A stretch of DNA of 64,000 nucleotides, from the NCBI RefSeq assembly GCF_025133575.1, contig NZ_CP104011.1, positions 558,001-622,000 of the forward strand, in the 5' to 3' direction. The notes under the pieces are model-generated. The model saw only the letters and a list, made by a program, of their open reading frames with translations, ran no database searches and was not told the DNA's origin. A program made the translations under genes and the position numbers. Of this stretch, positions 61,551 to 64,000 are shown piece by piece (position 1 is the stretch's first letter; every line of letters starts with the position of its first letter). The stretch comes from Pseudomonas sp. GCEP-101 (lineage in GTDB: Bacteria; Pseudomonadota; Gammaproteobacteria; Pseudomonadales; Pseudomonadaceae).

Positions 61551-63482
61551 ATGAACCTTCGCGCCCGCCTGCTGTGGCTGTGCCTGCCCCTGTTCGTCGC
61601 GAGCCTCGGCGGGGTCTGGCTGCTGTCGGACATGATCCTGCTCGACCGCTTCGACCGCGGCGACCGCCAGCGCCTGGCCGACGAGGTGCGCATCGTGCAT
61701 AACCGCGTCGCCTACGAGAAACAGCGCAACCTCGACATCGTCCACAGCTACGCCTGGTGGGACGCCAGTTACCAGTTCATGCACCAGCCGCAGTCGCGCT
61801 TCGTCGAGGACAACCTGGACCAGGACCTGCTGGGCATCCTCGGCTTCGACTACGTCCTCTACGTCGACCGCAGCGGGCAGATCCTCGCCCAGCAGTGGAA
61901 GCTCGACGAACTGGGCAAACGCTTCCCCCAACAACCGGTGCCCACGCCTGACCAGCTGCGCCGGAACATCCTGCGCACGGCCCTGGAACTGGGCGCGCTG
62001 AAGATCGATGGCGACCCGCGCCACAGTCTCGACCAGTTGCTGCAGATCGACGGCATCCCGCAGCTGCTGCTCAGCTACCCCATCAGCAACACCGCCGGCA
62101 CCGCCGAGCCCGCCGGTGCGGTGATCGTTGGCGTGCTGCTCGACCAGGAGCGCATGTCCAACCTGCAGACGCAGATGGGCGCGAGCCTGCGCCTGGTGCA
62201 GGACGAGGTGAAAGGCAACGACTGGCGCACCCTCAACATCCCCACCGGGCGCGGCGCCACCTTGATCAGTCCGCGGCGCCTGCTGGACGAGAACAGCCAG
62301 CAGATGTCGCTGCTCTACCTCGATTCCCTCGGCCGGCCGCAGCTGCGCCTGGAACTCACCAGCCCGCGCCCCTTGTACCAGCAGGGGCAGCAGGCCGTGC
62401 GCCTGTTCCTCTACCTGACCCTCGCCCTGCTCGGCGGCGCCATCCTGCTCGCCTACGTGGCCCTGGAGTTCCGCATCATCCGCCGCGTCACCACCATGAA
62501 CCGCGAGGTCGCGGTCATCGGCCAGGACGACACGCCCTCGCGCCTGAGCCCGCAGGGCGCGGATGAACTGGGCCAGCTCGCCCACGAAATGAACGACATG
62601 CTCGACCGCCTGGAACAGAGCGAGGCGCGCGACCGGGCGATCCTCGATGCGATCCGCGACGGCTTCTTCGAGATGGACACCCGCGGCATCATCCGCACCC
62701 TCAACCCGGCGCTGTGCCGCATGCTCGGCTACAGCGCCGAGCAACTGGGCGGCCAGCATTTCGGCATCCTGCTGCAGGAGGCGGACCTGCTGCGCGCCCG
62801 CAGCCTCTACGAGCAGGCCCGCGACGACGAACAGGAAACCACCTTCTCCGCGCCCTTCAAGCGCCGCGACGGCCGGCTGGTCAACTGCGAGACGCGACTC
62901 TCGGCGATCCGCGACGCCCAGGGCGAATTCCAGGGCTTCCGCGGCATCCTGCGCGACATCAGCGACCAGGTGGCGTACCAGAAGCAGCTCCTGGACTTGG
63001 CCTTTCGCGACACCCTCACCCAACTGGGCAACCGCAAGGCCTTCAACGAGCAACTGCCACGGGCGATCGCCAACAGCAACCGGGTGGCCTTGCTGTACAT
63101 CGACCTGGACCGCTTCAAGCAGGTCAACGACCGCTTCGGCCACGCCATCGGCGACGCCCTGCTCAGTACCGTCGGCGAACGCATGCGCGGCAGCCTGCGC
63201 CAGCCGGACCAGGCCTTCCGCCTGGGTGGCGACGAGTTCGCCGTGCTGCTGGAGAACGCCGAACCGGACCAGGCCGACGCCCTGGGCCTGCGCCTGCTGG
63301 CCGTGCTCGGCACGCCCTACCACCTGGGCGGCCAGGTGATCGACTTCGTCACCCCCAGTATCGGCATCGCTCTCTACCCGCAGGACGCCGGCGACGCCGA
63401 CGCCCTCACCCGCGCCGCCGACATCGCCATGTACCAGGCCAAGCAGGAACGCAACCGCTGCCACCGTTACACGGCGGCCTGA
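61551..63482 (+). CDS. Diguanylate cyclase with CHASE4-HAMP-PAS-GGDEF layout
   Basis: 643 residues. N-terminal membrane segment (about 7-26), periplasmic CHASE4-type sensor (about 40-275, starting with [13 protein letters not shown]), second membrane segment (284-307), HAMP-like linker (308-360), PAS domain (about 363-475) and GGDEF domain (about 485-640). The active site is the intact GGDEF (559-563), with inhibition site RQPD (550-553) five residues before it, so it should make c-di-GMP with product inhibition. There is no EAL domain. ATG at 61551; the longer open frame is not conserved-looking. Confidence 0.94.
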   Translation: MNLRARLLWLCLPLFVASLGGVWLLSDMILLDRFDRGDRQRLADEVRIVHNRVAYEKQRNLDIVHSYAWWDASYQFMHQPQSRFVEDNLDQDLLGILGFDYVLYVDRSGQILAQQWKLDELGKRFPQQPVPTPDQLRRNILRTALELGALKIDGDPRHSLDQLLQIDGIPQLLLSYPISNTAGTAEPAGAVIVGVLLDQERMSNLQTQMGASLRLVQDEVKGNDWRTLNIPTGRGATLISPRRLLDENSQQMSLLYLDSLGRPQLRLELTSPRPLYQQGQQAVRLFLYLTLALLGGAILLAYVALEFRIIRRVTTMNREVAVIGQDDTPSRLSPQGADELGQLAHEMNDMLDRLEQSEARDRAILDAIRDGFFEMDTRGIIRTLNPALCRMLGYSAEQLGGQHFGILLQEADLLRARSLYEQARDDEQETTFSAPFKRRDGRLVNCETRLSAIRDAQGEFQGFRGILRDISDQVAYQKQLLDLAFRDTLTQLGNRKAFNEQLPRAIANSNRVALLYIDLDRFKQVNDRFGHAIGDALLSTVGERMRGSLRQPDQAFRLGGDEFAVLLENAEPDQADALGLRLLAVLGTPYHLGGQVIDFVTPSIGIALYPQDAGDADALTRAADIAMYQAKQERNRCHRYTAA

Positions 63483-63579
63483 GCACCGCCGCGAGAACAC
63501 ATACCCGGCAAAACAGACGGCTCGCCGGCCGTCCGCCGGGTCTGCTAAGGTCGCCTACGGTTCAACCCTGGAGATGCCG

Positions 63580-64000
63580 ATGTCCACCCTGAGCGGCCCG
63601 CAATACCTCAGCGAAGGCCTGAAACTGATGATGCGCCCCGGCCTGCGGCTGTTCGTCCTGCTGCCCCTGAGCATCAACATCCTGCTGTTCGTCGGGCTGA
63701 TCGGCTTCGCCGTCAACCAGTTCAGCCATTGGGTCAACGCCCTGATGCCGACCCTGCCCGAGTGGCTGAGCTTCCTGCAGTTCATCCTCTGGCCGTTGTT
63801 CGTCGTGCTGGTGCTGCTGATCGTGTTCTTCACCTTCACCCTGCTGGCCAACCTGATAGCCGCGCCGTTCAACGGCTTCCTCGCGGAAAAGGTCGAAGTG
63901 GTGGTGCGCGGCAAGGACGATTTTCCCGCCTTCAGCTGGGCCGAGCTGATGGCCATGGTGCCGCGCACCATCGGCCGCGAACTGCGCAAGCTCGGCTACT
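63580..64000 (+). CDS. cysZ: Sulfate transporter CysZ (3' end outside the window)
   Basis: Partial, 140 residues visible. [36 protein letters not shown] and [19 protein letters not shown] are typical of CysZ, an inner-membrane sulfate/sulfite transporter; two or three membrane segments are seen. GGAG is 6 nt before the ATG at 63580 but directly abuts the ATG at 63574, so 63580 is preferred. Gap to the cyclase is 97 nt. Confidence 0.9.
   Translation, partial: MSTLSGPQYLSEGLKLMMRPGLRLFVLLPLSINILLFVGLIGFAVNQFSHWVNALMPTLPEWLSFLQFILWPLFVVLVLLIVFFTFTLLANLIAAPFNGFLAEKVEVVVRGKDDFPAFSWAELMAMVPRTIGRELRKLGY

Overview
The window is GC-rich, densely coding bacterial DNA that reads as a Pseudomonas chromosome of the P. 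aeruginosa / nitroreducens / citronellolis type. Three things point there: the end of an alginate operon in the order algI-algJ-algF-algA; many copies of the Pseudomonas REP palindrome (core GTAGGAGCGAGCTTGCTCGCGA-like) in the intergenic gaps; and genus-typical families (DUF3509, TpbA, PsiE, YebG, FolM-FolE-FolX). From memory of PAO1, about 35.5-59.5 kb (yebG, ldh, SirB1-like gene, MalT-like regulator, DUF1329/DUF1302 pair, AraC gene, enoyl-CoA hydratase, SDR, hydrolase, aldolase, LrgB/LrgA, LysR, flavodoxin, folM-folE-folX) follows the PA3413-PA3440 order, and the right end resembles PA0849-PA0846. No tRNA, rRNA, CRISPR array, prophage or transposase was seen.

Layout. 0-5.4 kb: alginate O-acetylation genes and algA, with a REP-like inverted pair between algF and algA and a strong terminator after algA. 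5.6-10.9 kb: an unusually short Bap-type surface protein, small membrane proteins, an SDR, a TpbA-like periplasmic phosphatase and a HAD hydrolase. 11-17 kb: an AaeXAB-like efflux operon with its own outer-membrane factor, divergent from a LysR regulator, with a palindromic operator candidate between them. 17.4-20.5 kb: a 2-hydroxyacid dehydrogenase and a divergent EamA exporter/AraC pair. 21-23.2 kb: a PepSY/DUF3649/DUF3325 iron operon with a Fur-box candidate. 23.2-29 kb: an unknown protein, a MocR regulator divergent from an EamA exporter, and a SNF2 helicase. 29.3-34.2 kb: 3-hydroxybutyrate dehydrogenase, two tandem YceK-like lipoproteins, and an HlyD plus two ABC-2 permeases with no ATPase. 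34.3-38.5 kb: psiE, a DUF3509 gene, LexA-controlled yebG, leucine dehydrogenase and a SirB1-like protein. 38.5-47.4 kb: a MalT-like regulator, DUF1329/DUF1302 outer-membrane pair, a SnoaL-AraC fusion, and an amine oxidase with a cupin. 47.7-51.7 kb: a leftward catabolic cluster. 52-55 kb: orphan WbqC and LrgA/LrgB with a divergent LysR. 55.2-59.9 kb: flavodoxin/cupin operon and the pterin genes. 60.2-64 kb: trxB, a regulatory gap, a CHASE4-PAS-GGDEF cyclase and the start of cysZ.

Several parts bear on biofilm and cell surface: alginate acetylation, the Bap-like protein, TpbA (known in P. aeruginosa to lower c-di-GMP) and the diguanylate cyclase. The most striking non-coding signal is a ~235-bp structured repeat present twice in inverted orientation (about 20.6 and 35.85 kb). 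The copies are about 94% identical by eye, and two of the few differences are compensatory base-pair changes inside hairpins. Other non-coding signals are a duplicated BIME unit, a REP variant carrying a G/C-rich insert, a perfect CRP/Vfr palindrome near trxB, and an orphan intrinsic terminator at 29.3 kb.
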